The notes under the pieces: model-generated
Told to the model about the DNA's origin: nothing
What the model saw: the letters and a program-made list of their open reading frames with translations, nothing else
Database searches by the model: none
Made by a program: the position numbers and the translations under genes
Source: Eutreptiella sp. 'Long Island Sound 2002'
Lineage: Eukaryota > Euglenozoa > Euglenophyceae > Eutreptiales > Eutreptiaceae
DNA length: 64,000 nucleotides
NCBI GenBank assembly: GCA_964036045.1
Contig: OZ038388.1
Coordinates: forward strand, 32,689,672-32,753,671
Reading direction: 5' to 3'
Shown here: one piece after another, positions 45,250-57,193 of the stretch
Position numbering within the stretch: position 1 is the stretch's first letter
How the letters are laid out: each line of letters begins with the position of its first letter

Positions 45250-48069
45250 GGGACCAGGCCCACTCCTCACAGGCGATGCGGCGCCGTGCACAATGGCCCA
45301 TGCAGACAATGGGGGACGGCACCCCAGAAATCTAAAAGAAACATCTTCACAAAACGAGAAGTACCCGCCTGGGAGCTGGGAGCTGAGAGGCCTTTGCAAT
45401 ACAGCCCCCCCCCCCCCCTTAATTCGGGTGCGACAATCTACCAACCTCTTGCAAGTGCTCCGCGAGTAACTCATGCAACTTCGGGGAAGATTTGCCCCAT
45501 GTGCCCCATACACAACATGCACCCTCCTTTTGGCAAGTGTCCTTGCATTTAGCCCAACATGTCCTGCCTCAAAAGAAGCCCTAAATAGCCTTGAGCATCA
45601 GGGCATGCACACAGAGAGCACACATTTCAAGGCTTCATTGTAATTGGAGGCACTGGGGAGTGCTTGCATGACGGTCAGTGCCTTGTGGTGAAGGGGCTAA
45701 ATCTGCCTCCCGGGGGGGGGGGTCCATACCTCGCCTTACTTCACTTGGGCTTGATGGCACAAATTTGTTACTGCCATCTTTACCAATGGTGATATGTGGC
45801 AATGAGTTGGACCAGGGCAGTGGAGGTGCCATAGAGGATGGTGATCAAGGGAACCGGTCTGATGATGATCCCTTTTTGGGGGGGGGGGGGGGCATGTGGT
45901 CGAGTCATGTGTGTGCAACCCTTTAGCAGGTGTTGAAGGCCTTACTGGCCCAACACTGGGACCATGAAAAAACCTTAATTGGTGTTTTGGGTGTTTTGTG
46001 TTTTGTACAGGGGCTAGCTTGGAAAATGTCCCAATTGGGTCCATTTTCAGTACTGGGTCAGGCTCCCTACCCTAATCTGATTCTTTTGTTTCTCTCGTGA
46101 CTGAAGTTCCACCAAGTGTCCATCGAGAGTACACGTAGCAGGTCATGGGTCAGTGACAGGGCAGGTTTCGGGTGAGGATTGGGTATGACCCAGTCCCCCT
46201 ACCACTATTGACTCTCACCACTGTACTGCCCCGAGCGGGACTAGTGAGGAGCGGCGGCTGATCTTGGTTGGCAATATGGACTCGTGCCCTATGGAGCGGC
46301 CCAGCAGAGTGACGGCGGTGCTGATCTCTCTTTTTGTTGCAGAGACAACCCCTTGCCCCCTACCTGCAAAGGCTTCAAAATCCATGGCGGCCTCCATGAA
46401 GGAGACCAGCTTATGGCCCTGCAGCATGTCCAAGTTCCTGGGACCATGGTAAACCCTACCCCTTGGTTTCCAAGGTTCACGCTTCTGAGAGTACAACTGC
46501 AAGTTGCAGGCGACACATTCACAAAACATACAAGGGAGGGCAAGTGCAGGTGGACCAACGCTCGCTCAAGCATGGAGCATCGGAAATCATCCGTGCAGCA
46601 CGTAGAAGCATTCTCGGTGGCAAATGAACTGGGGAAGGGGGAAACCATTGGTAAAGGCGACCTTGAGGGTGGGGAATTCCGAGCTCGCAAGCGTGGCAAC
46701 ACTGGAGACCTTCACCGCGAGGTTGGGATGGAATGCTAGTAGAAGGGTAGGGCATTTGTGAGGCTGGCGTGCACAGCTTGATATCCATAAGGGGTGTGGT
46801 TTGGATCCACCATACCCCCCCTTTGTGTCATTGCCTCGCCCAATCCTGTTGCCGAGCCATCACTTGTCTGTGTCCGCACTTGATATCCCGGAGGCGTATG
46901 ATTGCCTCCTCATCTCCCTCCTGCTCCCCCTCAAGCTCCTAGTTTCTTGGCCGGAGCATAGACATGAATGGCCCCTGCGCCATTCTCTGCCTAACCACAA
47001 CGCTCTCTCAAGCGTTGGCTCTCGGACCCCAGAATCCCCCAATGTACCAAAGTCAAAATAGGGCTTCTCATTTCACCAAATTGTCGTGTTTTTGACGATG
47101 GATCTCAATGTTTTCTTGGGAATTGCTGTTGCGACAGCTCATGTCCTGCAGTTGAATCGCTTCCAAAGCGATCCAATGCGCTCTGCTTTTCTCTGTGCCT
47201 GTTGCCGTTTTCCCCTCGGCTGCTCCCACTCACATGCAGACAATGTGAATCTTCTCGCTGAAGAGCTCGGGGTATCCGACAGCAATGGCTCAGGCTGCAA
47301 CTGCTGACCGCATCTCCAGTCAAGTGCCTGGCGTGTTGTATCAAGGGGGGCTTCGAGGCAGGCAGGGCCCCCAATTCAAATGGTTGTACCGACCCATACC
47401 GAGATTGATGGTCCGATCTTACATGCAGATGTGCGGATGCTGTGTCCAAGTCCATGTGCCCCCCTTTCCGTCTTGTCATCTGTCCAGACATGCCCCGGCC
47501 CAGACGTGGCACAGGCCACACACTTGAGCCTTCAAGTGCCAAGTGCGATGGAACACGCCGGTGCCTTGGCGCCTGGGTGCAATGACGCCAGGTGGCGGCC
47601 CATGTATTACGTCTGCAGGATGACCTTGCACTATGTGCCTGAGAGGGAGTACCTGCTGCGGTGCGCATGCGGTGTGTGTGTGTTGTGGATACTGGGGTTG
47701 TTCCGTAGACCCGTTCATCCAGAGGCAATCAGGGGGAATGGTAACGTCTCAGAGCCCACCAAGTACCATCTACAACTCCTCTCCCGGTGGACCATCTCCT
47801 GGAGAAGTTGTTCAAATACCTGACGCAGTGCGTGCACGGTGCACACGCAGTGCGGATACTTCCCCTGAGGCATGGTACAGGTCTGGGCAACTTTGCCTAC
47901 GCCTACCGATTGATATCTTTCGACTGTGCGCCCTGGGAGAGGCTTGTGTCAGGCGGCAGCACATAGTTTCCAGAGGGAGAAGTACGCACGCTGTGGTCGC
48001 AGTGCACGCATCGTTGGCACCCTGCTTATCAACTCCCTATCGAGCTGCCTGTACATCCACCACTGCATA
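45250..48069. other. Upstream of VPS53; possible orphan exons near 46.4-46.5 kb
   Basis: 2.8 kb between VPS53 and element C. The VPS53 promoter and 5' UTR should lie just right of 45249, but I see no clear core promoter motif. On the minus strand 46503-46370 has an acceptor (CAACTTGCAG), an open segment (LYSQKREPWKPRGRVYHGP, then LVSFMEAAMDFEAF) and a donor (GCAG/GTAGGG). This is exon-like but of unknown family. Confidence 0.35.
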
Positions 48070-48425
48070 GGGGGAATGTTTGCCCGGCGCGCTACTTCTG
48101 TATTAAGTATCTTATCTCTAGCCCCAAGTTTATCCTCACCTTGGGAAGTCCCCCAAGTAGACCGCACTAGACCGCAAACCTTCTCTGCAAGGCACCTTGT
48201 ATAAGCCGAGATATGAGAATTCAACAACACAAAATGTCACTCCCACCACTTCCAACCACCACCCTTGCCATGGTCATAAACTGGGTGCAAAGGATGGGCC
48301 AAATTCTTAGACACGGCGAGAAGGTACTCCAAATTGTTTGGTGAGGTGGGGGCAAAAACACGCACGAGTGGGGAATGGTGAAAAAAAGATGCCCGGCGGG
48401 CGCCTGGCGCGCTAACGCTCCCCCC
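48070..48425. mobile_element. MITE-sized Harbinger-like element (element C)
   Basis: 356 bp with the same ends as elements A and B: GGGGGAATGTTTGCCCGGCG at the left, GGCGCGCTAACGCTCCCCCC at the right, flanked by ATA on both sides. The left 110 bp resemble element A (CCCCAAGTAGACC, GAATTCA-like stretches) with clear divergence. It has no coding capacity. Confidence 0.75.
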
Positions 48426-48429
48426 ATAG

Positions 48430-49290
48430 TTTGCGCGTTTCAGGAATTTCAGGACCCGAGGTGGTGCCTGCGCTGTGCCCTCAGTCCTGGCACTGGGATT
48501 GTTGGGAGAAACGCACTGTGCACACGAAGTGCGAAACGTGCGCACATTGATCCCCGGCCTTCTTGCACCGGTAGCGGACTCTTATTTGTATCTGAGACCG
48601 GTTGTCCGATGCTCCGGTGGTCCCGGTGGTCGCACATATCTGTACCCATACAGATTGGTACAACACCCGCTGACCCGGTCCTACCTACCGGGTCGGCAAA
48701 AAGAGGAAATAGCCCGAATGCCACGATGATCGCGCCAGTCATTATTCGGCTTGGCTTGACTTCTTTGTGGGGAAGCTGTTGCTAAGATGGTCTCAACAAC
48801 TCAATATAAAATTCTGTCCGCTGACCGTGTGGTGCCAGTTAACGAAGCAACAATGTTAACACTGGACTGGTCTGGACTGTGTGCCACTTTTGTTGGTTGC
48901 ATGGGAATGGTTGACCCCCCCCACCGACACGAATACACCCGGATGCTTCTTCCCATATACCGACTCCTCGCTGACCCATACTGCTTTCTCTTTGAACAGG
49001 ATAGCCCCCCTTGGCTCAGCTAATCGCCTTGACACCCGCACTCAGCTGTTGGATGCTTGGTTACGTTGTTGTTGCTTTTTGTTGCAAAGGTGAATTGCTG
49101 AGCTCTGCAAAGTGCATTCCGGTGTGCTGCCAACGGAAACACTGTCTCTGTCATGTTCCCACACTGCTGTCTGCTGTGAAAACCCTGTCAAGAAAAGCAA
49201 TGCTGGCCATGGCGCTGGCCTGTTTGTGCCTGGGTGGTACAATTGTCGACTTAGGTGATGAAGATTAGTCTGCATCGCTTTCATCGGACT
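48430..49290. other. No gene seen
   Basis: 0.86 kb without a recognised gene, RNA or repeat. Confidence 0.4.
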
Positions 49291-49291
49291 G

Positions 49292-49916
49292 TCCTCATTC
49301 CAAGCACCAACGGTTGAAGCATGCCGCAGCCTGCTGCAGCATGCTGCAGCACCTGTTTCTGGGGCTGGGGGTTTTGAAGCATGCCGCAGCATGCCGCAGC
49401 ACACTGAAAATTGGGTGGGGACTTTTTGGGGAAAAATATCGGACCAAAATGTCAATCCCATCTCTGAGCAGTCATCTGTCAGATATTGGCAGTACCCTAG
49501 TGGTCAAATGCTGCAGCTGCAATTGAGAAGTTACCTCCAGCCTGGAACACATGCCTCCAAGTTCCAAATGGACATCACGCGGACGTTTTCAGCCACGAAT
49601 ATTTCGCTGGAGAATTTGGGACACCCGGACATGAAGGATTTTTTTGCCAAGTATTTGGCACAATATCCCTTGGTGCATCCCATCAAAAAGCGGGAATACG
49701 AGGAGGAGGAGTAGCAACATGACCACCCATGAAATGATTCTGTTGTGTTCATTTTTGCAGGTGTCAGCCGATGCATTCCTTTGTGTTTGGTTCTGGGTTT
49801 GCCACTTTTGCAGCTTTTGGAAAATTTGGTTACCCCCCACCTACGGCTTGAAACATGCTGCAGTATGCCGCAGCACAGCAATTTTTTCTTGGGAACCGTT
49901 GGTGCTTGATGATGAG
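49292..49916 (+). mobile_element. Inverted-repeat element with possible hAT-like coding piece
   Basis: CAAGCACCAACGGTT at 49301-49315 recurs inverted as AACCGTTGGTGCTTG at 49894-49908, and weaker similarity extends the match outward. Inside both ends are GCATGCCGCAGC / CATGCTGCAG motifs (49319-49400 and 49853-49875), typical of subterminal repeats. No target duplication was identified. Confidence 0.5.
49391..49714 (+). pseudogene. hAT-related N-terminal fragment (tentative)
   Basis: The frame ends KFQMDITRTFSATNISLENL, then HPDMKDFFAKYL. That resembles the D-x-x-R-x-F-x-x-x-N-I-x-x-x-x-L stretch between the zinc finger and the catalytic core of hAT transposases and their domesticated relatives. 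It ends in a Glu run and TAG. No zinc finger or catalytic core is present, so it is a fragment at best. Confidence 0.35.
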
Positions 49917-50840
49917 AGGGGCAGTAGCAACACCCGCCAACGCAAAGGAGGGGGGTATGGTGCCACAATGTGACAGGCCCGACGCTGCCCCATGCAGCAA
50001 AGGGAAGAATGGGTGGGTTTGGGGGGGCTGTTGAGGTGCAACAACATCACACAAGGTGCGGGCTGTCGGGGGAAGGGACTCAAATGACAGAGCCTTTACA
50101 AAAGGGCAGTCTCAGGACTGGCAATGACTCTGAAATCAGGTTGCAAAGCGGCCCTGAAGAAACAAACCTTTCCCGTCCCCATCACACTTTGGCTCAAAAT
50201 GATCAGTGCGCTGTCGGGATCATTTTGAGTAATTTATGTGGTAGTACCCAGGATACCCCACTAGACCCCCCTCTGTTGTCCGTTTTTTGGCTCCTGCCAC
50301 CCGAGGCCTAATGGGGTGGGGTAGGGGGGGACGCTTCAAAGGAGGCTCAGACGACCCTCACCCGCACAAATCTTTTTCAGCCTTTCCAGGAGGCATCACC
50401 TTAAGGAGTGCCCAGCAGACCCTTAGTTGGTGATGCTGTACTCAGATGCTCAGGTTTCATCACCTCCTCAGTGCTGAGTGCTTAATTCAGGAGTTCGGCA
50501 CAGAGTCCCACAGCCCATCCACTTCTTTGGAGCTAAAACGTCCCAAACGATATTTTAACAGCACCACTTTCTGTACCACCAAGTCACCCATCCCATATAC
50601 TAAAAGCACTTGTAGTTGGGAGGTATGCTGGTATGTAGCTGCTTGCCCTCAGTCTTCAAGCCTAACCTCCAGTCGGACTGTGGCCTCAAAACCTGGAAAC
50701 TGGCATACCACAACAAATCAAACAATAGAAGATTCAGACTATCGACTTCGGGCTTAGATTGCCCCCCATCAGGTCTGTGTGACACATGGAACGATCATCA
50801 TCATCCAACAATAATGGGAGCGCAATCAAATCCCATCACA
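49917..50840. other. No gene seen
   Basis: 0.9 kb with no recognised gene or repeat. Confidence 0.4.
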
Positions 50841-50849
50841 TTGGCTAGA

Positions 50850-50925
50850 AGCTAGGCTCTACTTGTTGTACAAGAAGGGCAACACGACGTCTGCCATGAA
50901 CTATAGGCCATATGGAGAGTTGGGC
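50850..50925 (+). pseudogene. LINE reverse-transcriptase scrap
   Basis: LYKKGNTTSAMNYRPY matches the LYKKGD-x-x-x-P-x-NYRPI motif near the start of LINE reverse transcriptases. The frame does not go on to further motifs, so only a short piece remains. Confidence 0.4.
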
Positions 50926-53120
50926 CTCAAATGGTCATACCCGCATCAGTGCCGAGGGGGAAGGCTGCAATGTCTGCCGTGCAGATGCGGTTGGCGGCCT
51001 CGTAGAGACTACAGCACACAAGGCGCGGTGCATAGGCCAACCGCTACCCTCCCAGTCGGGGGTGAACTCACCAGAAACCCCGTCCACAGGACCAGCAGGC
51101 CCCACTGGGAGGTACAACGATGGCACGGCGCAGGTATGAGGGGAGTACCAAATGTGATGCAATGCAAGAGGCCTTCACGTCCAAAATGTTACCGAAAAAA
51201 AGGGGAGCTGCAAGATTGCACCGCTTGGGCCGTTGTGTCTGATGCGCAACTACAGTGTGAGTGTCTGCCAGGCCCCCCCGGGCAGCCTCTCATAAAATGT
51301 GGAATTGGTGTAATGAGACACCCGGAACAGAAACCAGACAAGGGACATGGATATAGCAGGTCTGCGAAGTGGTACGGCCCCCGTCATGGAGTAGGTTCTT
51401 GGGGGCGGGGGGGGCTGCCGCACAACATTGCTCGCAGCACAGACAATCAGACGCGCTGTTGAGAGCACTTTTTATAGGTTTCACAGACCCCACACGAGAC
51501 CAGAGCACCCAATCCGCCCACAAACTACGAGACGTGGAGCAAGTGCCCACGGCGAAGACCTTGCGGCATCCAGAGGAAGGCAAAATGTGGGTTTGGAGGG
51601 TGACACGAGAGCGTGCACTACACAACCCAAAGCCTCTGATGCCTCTACAACGATTGGGATCCCGGTCATGAGGTGTGCAAAAAATAACATGACAATGAGA
51701 GGCAGATGGGCCCCACGTTTCCACGTTGTGCCAGGCCGAGTGAGTGGGTGGGTGAGGAAAGAGGTAGATCCAGGGGGGGGGGGGGGGGCAGTTGGAACCG
51801 CTCTGAACCACCCCCCAGCTATCTGTCAATTATTCGGGGGGTGGGGTGGGGTGGGGTGGGGTGGGGGGGCATGGCGCCACCCGGGGGGGGGGCGTCGGGG
51901 GGCGGGGGGGGGGGGGTCCAGGCACCTCCGAACAGTAGGGTATGTGGCCCAGGTAGCCTGACTCACGCACCAGCCCTAACCAAAGGATAGGGCAGCATCG
52001 GCTTGGGTATTTCCAGGCAATGGGTGCCGGAAGCCTCACGGGGAGCAGTCCTGAGGCGGTCATGGGGTGAGATGCACAACAACTTAAAACGCTTGTTGGT
52101 CCTACATCCGGAACTGTTCAGGGACAAAAAGAAATTTCCGGCCCGAGTAAGACCATCTATGGTCCTCCTGTCACACCCGGGCCCCTATTGTCAAAACCCG
52201 GGGATGGGGGTGTCCGCATACAAGAACCGGGCCCGGCTGCCCCCCAGTGGGTGGATCGGTGTGTGTTTATGGGGCACCTTCTAATTAAACGGCCCCTCTG
52301 TACATGACTGGGGGGCCCCGACTTCATGTGATCACCATTGCATTGAGCTCCCCAGACCGAGTGACCGCTGCTAGCCCAGTTTCAGTACGAACAGATGGGA
52401 CCTCACTCAGCCTGCCTCGGCCTACGCAGCCCACACTGAGGACCGCTATTTTGAAATACAGAACCCGAAAAAAACGGACCGAGGCGCATTTACACAGGGG
52501 CCATATTGGCTTGAAATATGCATGATTCTACCCTCGGGCTACAATAAACAGTACCATAACACGCACGCCTTTTCTCGGCAGCCACTGATGCAGACATTGT
52601 CGCTCTCTACTTCATGGACCTGAATGCGCTGCGCAGGTCGGTTTGGAGGGATCCAAATCGGACCTGTGACCAAGAGATTGATCCTGAGTTGGGAATGGTG
52701 AAACAGGGCCACTTACTAACGGAACATCGCAGGATGAGGGCTGTTCCGGGGTGGATCTGGGGTGTGGAGGGGGTGGTGACTGACTGATGAATTGCAACAA
52801 CGACCATGAATAACAAAAAATAGAACGGGCTATGGTCTTGGGCTGCCATGTGTTTCAGGGCCCTCAGTAGCTCTTGTGGTGACACGGATGCACGGAAATT
52901 AGTGGGTAGGTGGATGAGTGGGGGAGGGGAATGGGGGGGGGGGGGTCGGGTATACGGACCAGTTTCATGCCGTACCCGTACCATGCCGGCACTGGTACAA
53001 TGTCAGACATGACGTTTTGGAATATAGGAAGAACCCCGGCCCCTACTTGATACCATTCTTGATACCACTTGCAAGAGACCGTGGCGGATCTTCAGGACAG
53101 CAAGAGGCATAGGCCGACCG
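50926..53120. other. No gene seen; G tracts
   Basis: 2.2 kb without a recognised gene. G-rich runs lie at 51774-51788 and 51836-51918, the latter with GGGGT repeats that could form G-quadruplexes. Open frames here reflect composition. Confidence 0.45.
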
Positions 53121-53410
53121 GCACCACCCTCCAGTTTATAACGCATTTGTAACGCCCCACCCTCCAGTTTATAAGGCATGTGTAACGCACCACCCTCCAG
53201 TTTATAAGGCATGTGTAACGCCCCACCCTCCAGTTTATAAGGCATGTGTAACGCCCCACCCTCCAGTTTATAAGGCATGTGTAACGCCCCACCCTCCAGT
53301 TTATAAGGCATGTGTAACGCCCCACCCTCCAGTTTATAAGGCATGTGTAACGCCCCACCCTCCAGTTTATAAGGCATGTGTAACGCCCCACCCTCCAGTT
53401 TATAAGGCAT
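53120..53410. repeat. 33-bp tandem repeat, nine copies
   Basis: CCCTCCAG starts at 53127 and then every 33 bp to 53391. Each unit reads CCCTCCAGTTTATAAGGCAT followed by GTGTAACGCCCCA; the first copy has a few changes. Two minus-strand frames stay open because 33 is a multiple of 3. It is about 0.9 kb downstream of the Kelch gene stop. Confidence 0.97.
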
Positions 53411-54327
53411 CCAACGTCAGCCCGAACATAAAACAAAGCGCACCAGCCGTTCATGGGGTTGCTTTCTGTGGTCAGGGGCTCCCTGTGCCGTGGGAGGAAT
53501 CTTTTGGATCAGACTCCAGTTGTGACCGGGTGCAGGGCCGATGGGGAGCAGTGTAGTCCGCAGGGACATCACAGCGCAGGAGGAGAATGTCAGCAGGGAG
53601 GATGTCTGCCACAGCCACAACATGGCCAGGAGGTGCACACTTCCAGCGCCCCTGAAATCTGGCCCTGAGCCGCCACAGAACAAACCGAAGAAAGAGGAAT
53701 CGGGTTCGCTGGAGCGCACATGTCCTGTGTGGTACCTCCTTTTGAGTTACTTCAGCATCAAAGCAACCCAAACACAAATATTGCATGTTGAGATACAACA
53801 TTGACCATGACTCACGTGGCATTGGGATAGACAGTGCTCTGTTGCGAAAATGTCTTCTTGTCAGTGCTCTGTTGCGAAAATGTCTTCCTGTCGTCAACTC
53901 ACAAAACAACACGGCCTTCGTCTCAATAATGGCTTAAGGCGGAACCGGACACTGTGTGCAAAACGCCCATCAGGCGCCTTCACATGCGCTGCGAGGCCTG
54001 AAAGCACCACAGTGCGGTATGGCTACGCATCCTTCCTACCAGGGCAGCCTGCCATGCCAGCCTGGCATGGGGCTGCAGGTTCTGTAACGTGAGAGGGAAG
54101 GGGGCAGATGGTGTATGCTTTGGGGGGCAGGGAGCACAATGAGGCCCATGGATCGCAGCAGACAAAAGCATGCGTTTCATCGAGCACTTCCCTATTTCTG
54201 TGACAGGGTCGACATGTGAACACGATGTGCATTTGACAAGAAAGACAGTGCTTCCGGAAACCCCAACACCATCAGGTGCCCCCCGGCGGCGTGGAGTGAT
54301 CTGTCTGCATTCGGCCGATGATAAGCG
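53411..54327. other. Region 3' of the Kelch gene
   Basis: 0.9 kb with no recognised gene. A 30-bp direct duplication (CAGTGCTCTGTTGCGAAAAT, then GTCTTC) lies at 53830-53890. Confidence 0.5.
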
Positions 54328-55649
54328 CTACCCATCGAACTGGTCGGGGTCTCTCAGGACCTTCGATTTTAACGTGTCCCAGGCCTTTTTTGCCGCACTC
54401 GGCCCCTGTTCATCCCACCCCTCATCCCACTTTGGGTACTCGTACTCCTGCAGCTTGGGCTCGGGATCGGGAGGCGCAAACGAGGGCACGGGGGGGTACA
54501 CTGGCTTGGGCAGCTCTTTGGGCTTCCACTCCGGGTGCGGGGGCGGTGCGAAGGAGGGCACGCTCTGGCTGGGGGCCTTGGGGGGGTCCTTGGCCTTGTT
54601 CAGCATCTCTCGAAGGGATTCCTTTTCATCTTCGGTCAGCCCTGACGACCCTGACACCCATGACGCCTGCGAGACTTGCGATATCTCCGACATTTTTCGG
54701 CTGCGCTGCTGCGACGCCTCCGACATTTGTGGGGACCGGCTGCTGCCGAACAGAAGTGACGCTCTTTTGTCCGGTTGAGGCGAAGCTTCCTCCAGCGGAG
54801 ACGCCGGTGCGGAGGTGTCGGGGCCATGCGATGTAAAGGTTGTTGATGTGGAGTGCGTAGGGGAGACCAGCATGAGACTGGAGTGCTCAGAAATGACAGA
54901 GTACGTGTCGCTGTCAGTCACCTTCAACGCTGAGAGCAGCTTATCGGCTCCCCGATTATTCCTGAACAGGAGCTTCGAGGGCTTTCGGTCCAGTTGAAGC
55001 ACCGGCGAGGCTCCACCCGGGATCGACTGTCCAGACAGGCTGGTTCGCCTTGGCTCAGGTGTCGCTGGCGCGTCGAATTTGCTGAAGCTGAACTCAGGGC
55101 TGCGGGTCATGGCCCTTTTTGCATCCGAAGCAGCTTGTTTGAGGTTGGGGTAGGTCTGCAGCCGACTGTAAGGCTCAGGCGGTTGGACCCACTCCCCAGT
55201 GGCATACTGTGTACTGAGGTCAGGGGTGGCTTCGGGGGTGGGTGTTGGCTGTTGCGGAGGACTATAATGCACCGAAGGGGCAGCGTTGACACCAGCAGCG
55301 GAAGTGCCATCAGCGCTGTATGCACGGCTCAGGCCTTTGTCTCCAGCGGCCTGGGCTGCGTCCCGCAGCCGTGAGGCAGACATCAGTACGCTCGCTGCGG
55401 CCTGCAGGCGACTGGAATGGACTTCCGGGCCTTTCGTGAGGATCAGTAGTTCCTCATCCCGCCACTGGTCTGGGGCGTCTAGTACGGGGGTGCGGCTGTT
55501 TGTGGGCTCGGCGGGTTGTTGGCATGGCAAGCTGACGACGACGCTCACACAATGCGCTCGCTCCAGCATCATCTGTGGGAACTGCTCCCACGTCTGCGCA
55601 ATGGGGTCGTACACCTCCACGAGGTCCAAATCATTGTCTCTGTCCCATC
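54328..55649 (-). CDS. Kelch-motif protein, 3' exon (N-terminus not visible)
   Basis: 439 codons and a stop, from acceptor TTATTAG at 55650 (phase 1). The first residues, GWDRDNDLDLVEVYDPIAQTW, are a Kelch repeat (G-x-D-x-x-x-x-L-x-x-V-E-x-Y-D-P-x-x-x-x-W), and a further strand follows (ERAHCVSVVV). The rest is a Ser/Pro/Gln-rich, probably disordered tail with no domain I recognise. It contains SEASQQRSRKMSEISQVSQ, a short helix TEDEKESLREMLNKAKD, paired Pro-rich motifs (PSFAPPPHPEWKPKELPKP and PSFAPPDPEPKL), and an end rich in Trp and acidic residues (YPKWDEGWDEQG). Kelch repeats form beta-propellers for protein binding; more repeats must lie in upstream exons, which I cannot find. LINE debris begins 150 bp upstream, so they may lie beyond it or outside the window. 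Confidence 0.75.
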
Positions 55650-55789
55650 CTAATAAGGAAATGTTCACATATCAAACACATTTATAAAAAAAAGCACAGA
55701 TGGTACAGTTCAAAACGGCGCAGAGAGTAGTACAGCACATTGCAGCACACCACAGTATAGCACGGCATGGCAGGACACAGTAGGGTGCG

Positions 55790-57193
55790 GTACTACGCCA
55801 CACCACACCACACGCAAAATTCAAGTACCCCGCAGAGTGTGTGGCGCACAGGTGCCCAGGGCACCCGAACAAAGGGCCCCTCTACTACTCGCTCAGTACG
55901 GCACGAACAGTACCGGCAGAGCTCGGCCCTGCCTTGCGAACCCACCTCTGTGAGCACCATGGGGACCTGGCCCTCCTGGCGCCGCACGGTCTGGCTACCG
56001 ACCCCCCGCGAGTGCTAGCCCCGGCATATGGTTCCATGACCTGCCAGCGCCGGCCACTCTCCGCGGCACCGTAGCCGCACTGGATGCCGGGACCACGCAG
56101 GCAGGCATGGCTATGGCAGGAGTCGCCCAGAGCGGGCCCAAAGCCTACCGGACCCACGTGGCCTCCGGGGTAGGCACCTCTCAAGAGGGGGAGGCCATGA
56201 TACTCCTCTCGTACGTCCGCAAGCTGGCGCAACAGCCAGGGGTGTTTTGGCTGGTGCCAGACTCTGAGGTAGCGGTGGGGGCCCTCCGAACGTATCAGGA
56301 AGGAGGCCATTTGTGGAGATGGCATACACCAACTCTACGCCACTGTCCTAGGAGGCCGGCGCCTCTCCCCGACCTCAGCCATCAGCGTGGTTACCGCGCC
56401 GTCGCACTGGATAACGGACCTGAACGTCCGAGCTGATGTAGCGACGCAGGAGCCGCCGGAAGTGGACCTGACATGGCTCCTCCGCCGCCCCTTCTCCTTC
56501 CTCCCCCCGGTGACCTACCGGGACCAGTGCCAGCTCTCCCCAACGGCGCTGAGCAACTAGTTGCAGGGCCAGGCCTCCATACCGGCGCGGGCTGGCTATG
56601 AGGCCCAGTGGGGAGTGAACTACACGTCGGGGAGTGGACTCCCCCTCGGCTGGTTCGATAGTGACCAGCAGCGCCACATTACGGCGCACCGCATGGACAA
56701 CATCCCCACGATGATTGTCCTGGCGCACCGGTCCTCCCACCGAGACACGGTGCTGGACACCACGTGTCTCCTCTGTGGGGTGCAACCCGAGACGGCACCC
56801 GACCTATGGGCCTGCCCGGCCCAGTCCCATGAGTGGGGGCCAGCCCGCCAGCGACTCGCGGAGTGGCTTGACCAGAAGGTGGGGAAACGGGCTGCCTCGG
56901 TGCACCACCAACTGTGGGAGCCGGCTGTACTGGAGCAGTGGGCGGCAGCCTTGCGCACCCCCTTGATGCAGCGGGCCCACATGGAGTGCGCAGGGCCCCA
57001 CACGCTGGGAACACAGTTAATACGTCACGTGATCGAGGAGTCCATCAGGGTCTGGTACACCCACGCCAAGGCGCGAGCCACGTTGCTGAAAGCCCGCCTG
57101 GGCCGAGGCAGCACGATGACGTGGGTATTGCAGGAGCTACGCCTGCACCAGCAAGCGGAGAGGGAGGGAGTACAGTGGGAACTACTGGGATGA
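55790..57193 (+). pseudogene. LINE 3' part: RNase H-like region and Cys-His C-terminus
   Basis: The plus strand carries a decayed RNase H-like stretch (AMAGVAQSGPKAYRTHVASG, then EGEAMILLSYVRK and VFWLVPDSEVAVGAL, about 56100-56300). After frame changes a 210-codon frame follows, with RHITAHRMDNIPTMIVLAHR and a Cys-rich motif CLLCGVQPETAPDLWACP plus a nearby His, as at the end of many LINE second ORFs. The stop is at 57193. Confidence 0.6.

Noticed and set aside
44323-45552. 409-codon plus-strand frame
   Set aside because: It is exactly antisense to VPS53 exon 1, which has clear family homology; the frame is a GC-driven shadow.
53120-53410. CRISPR array
   Set aside because: The units are contiguous with no unique spacers, and the genome is eukaryotic.
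53003-53454. Repeat-protein frames over the 33-bp array
   Set aside because: The unit length is a multiple of three, so frames stay open without selection; two overlapping frames are equally open.
56561-57193. Intact host gene of 210 codons
   Set aside because: The Cys-His motif and the context beside RNase H and endonuclease pieces fit the end of a LINE second frame.
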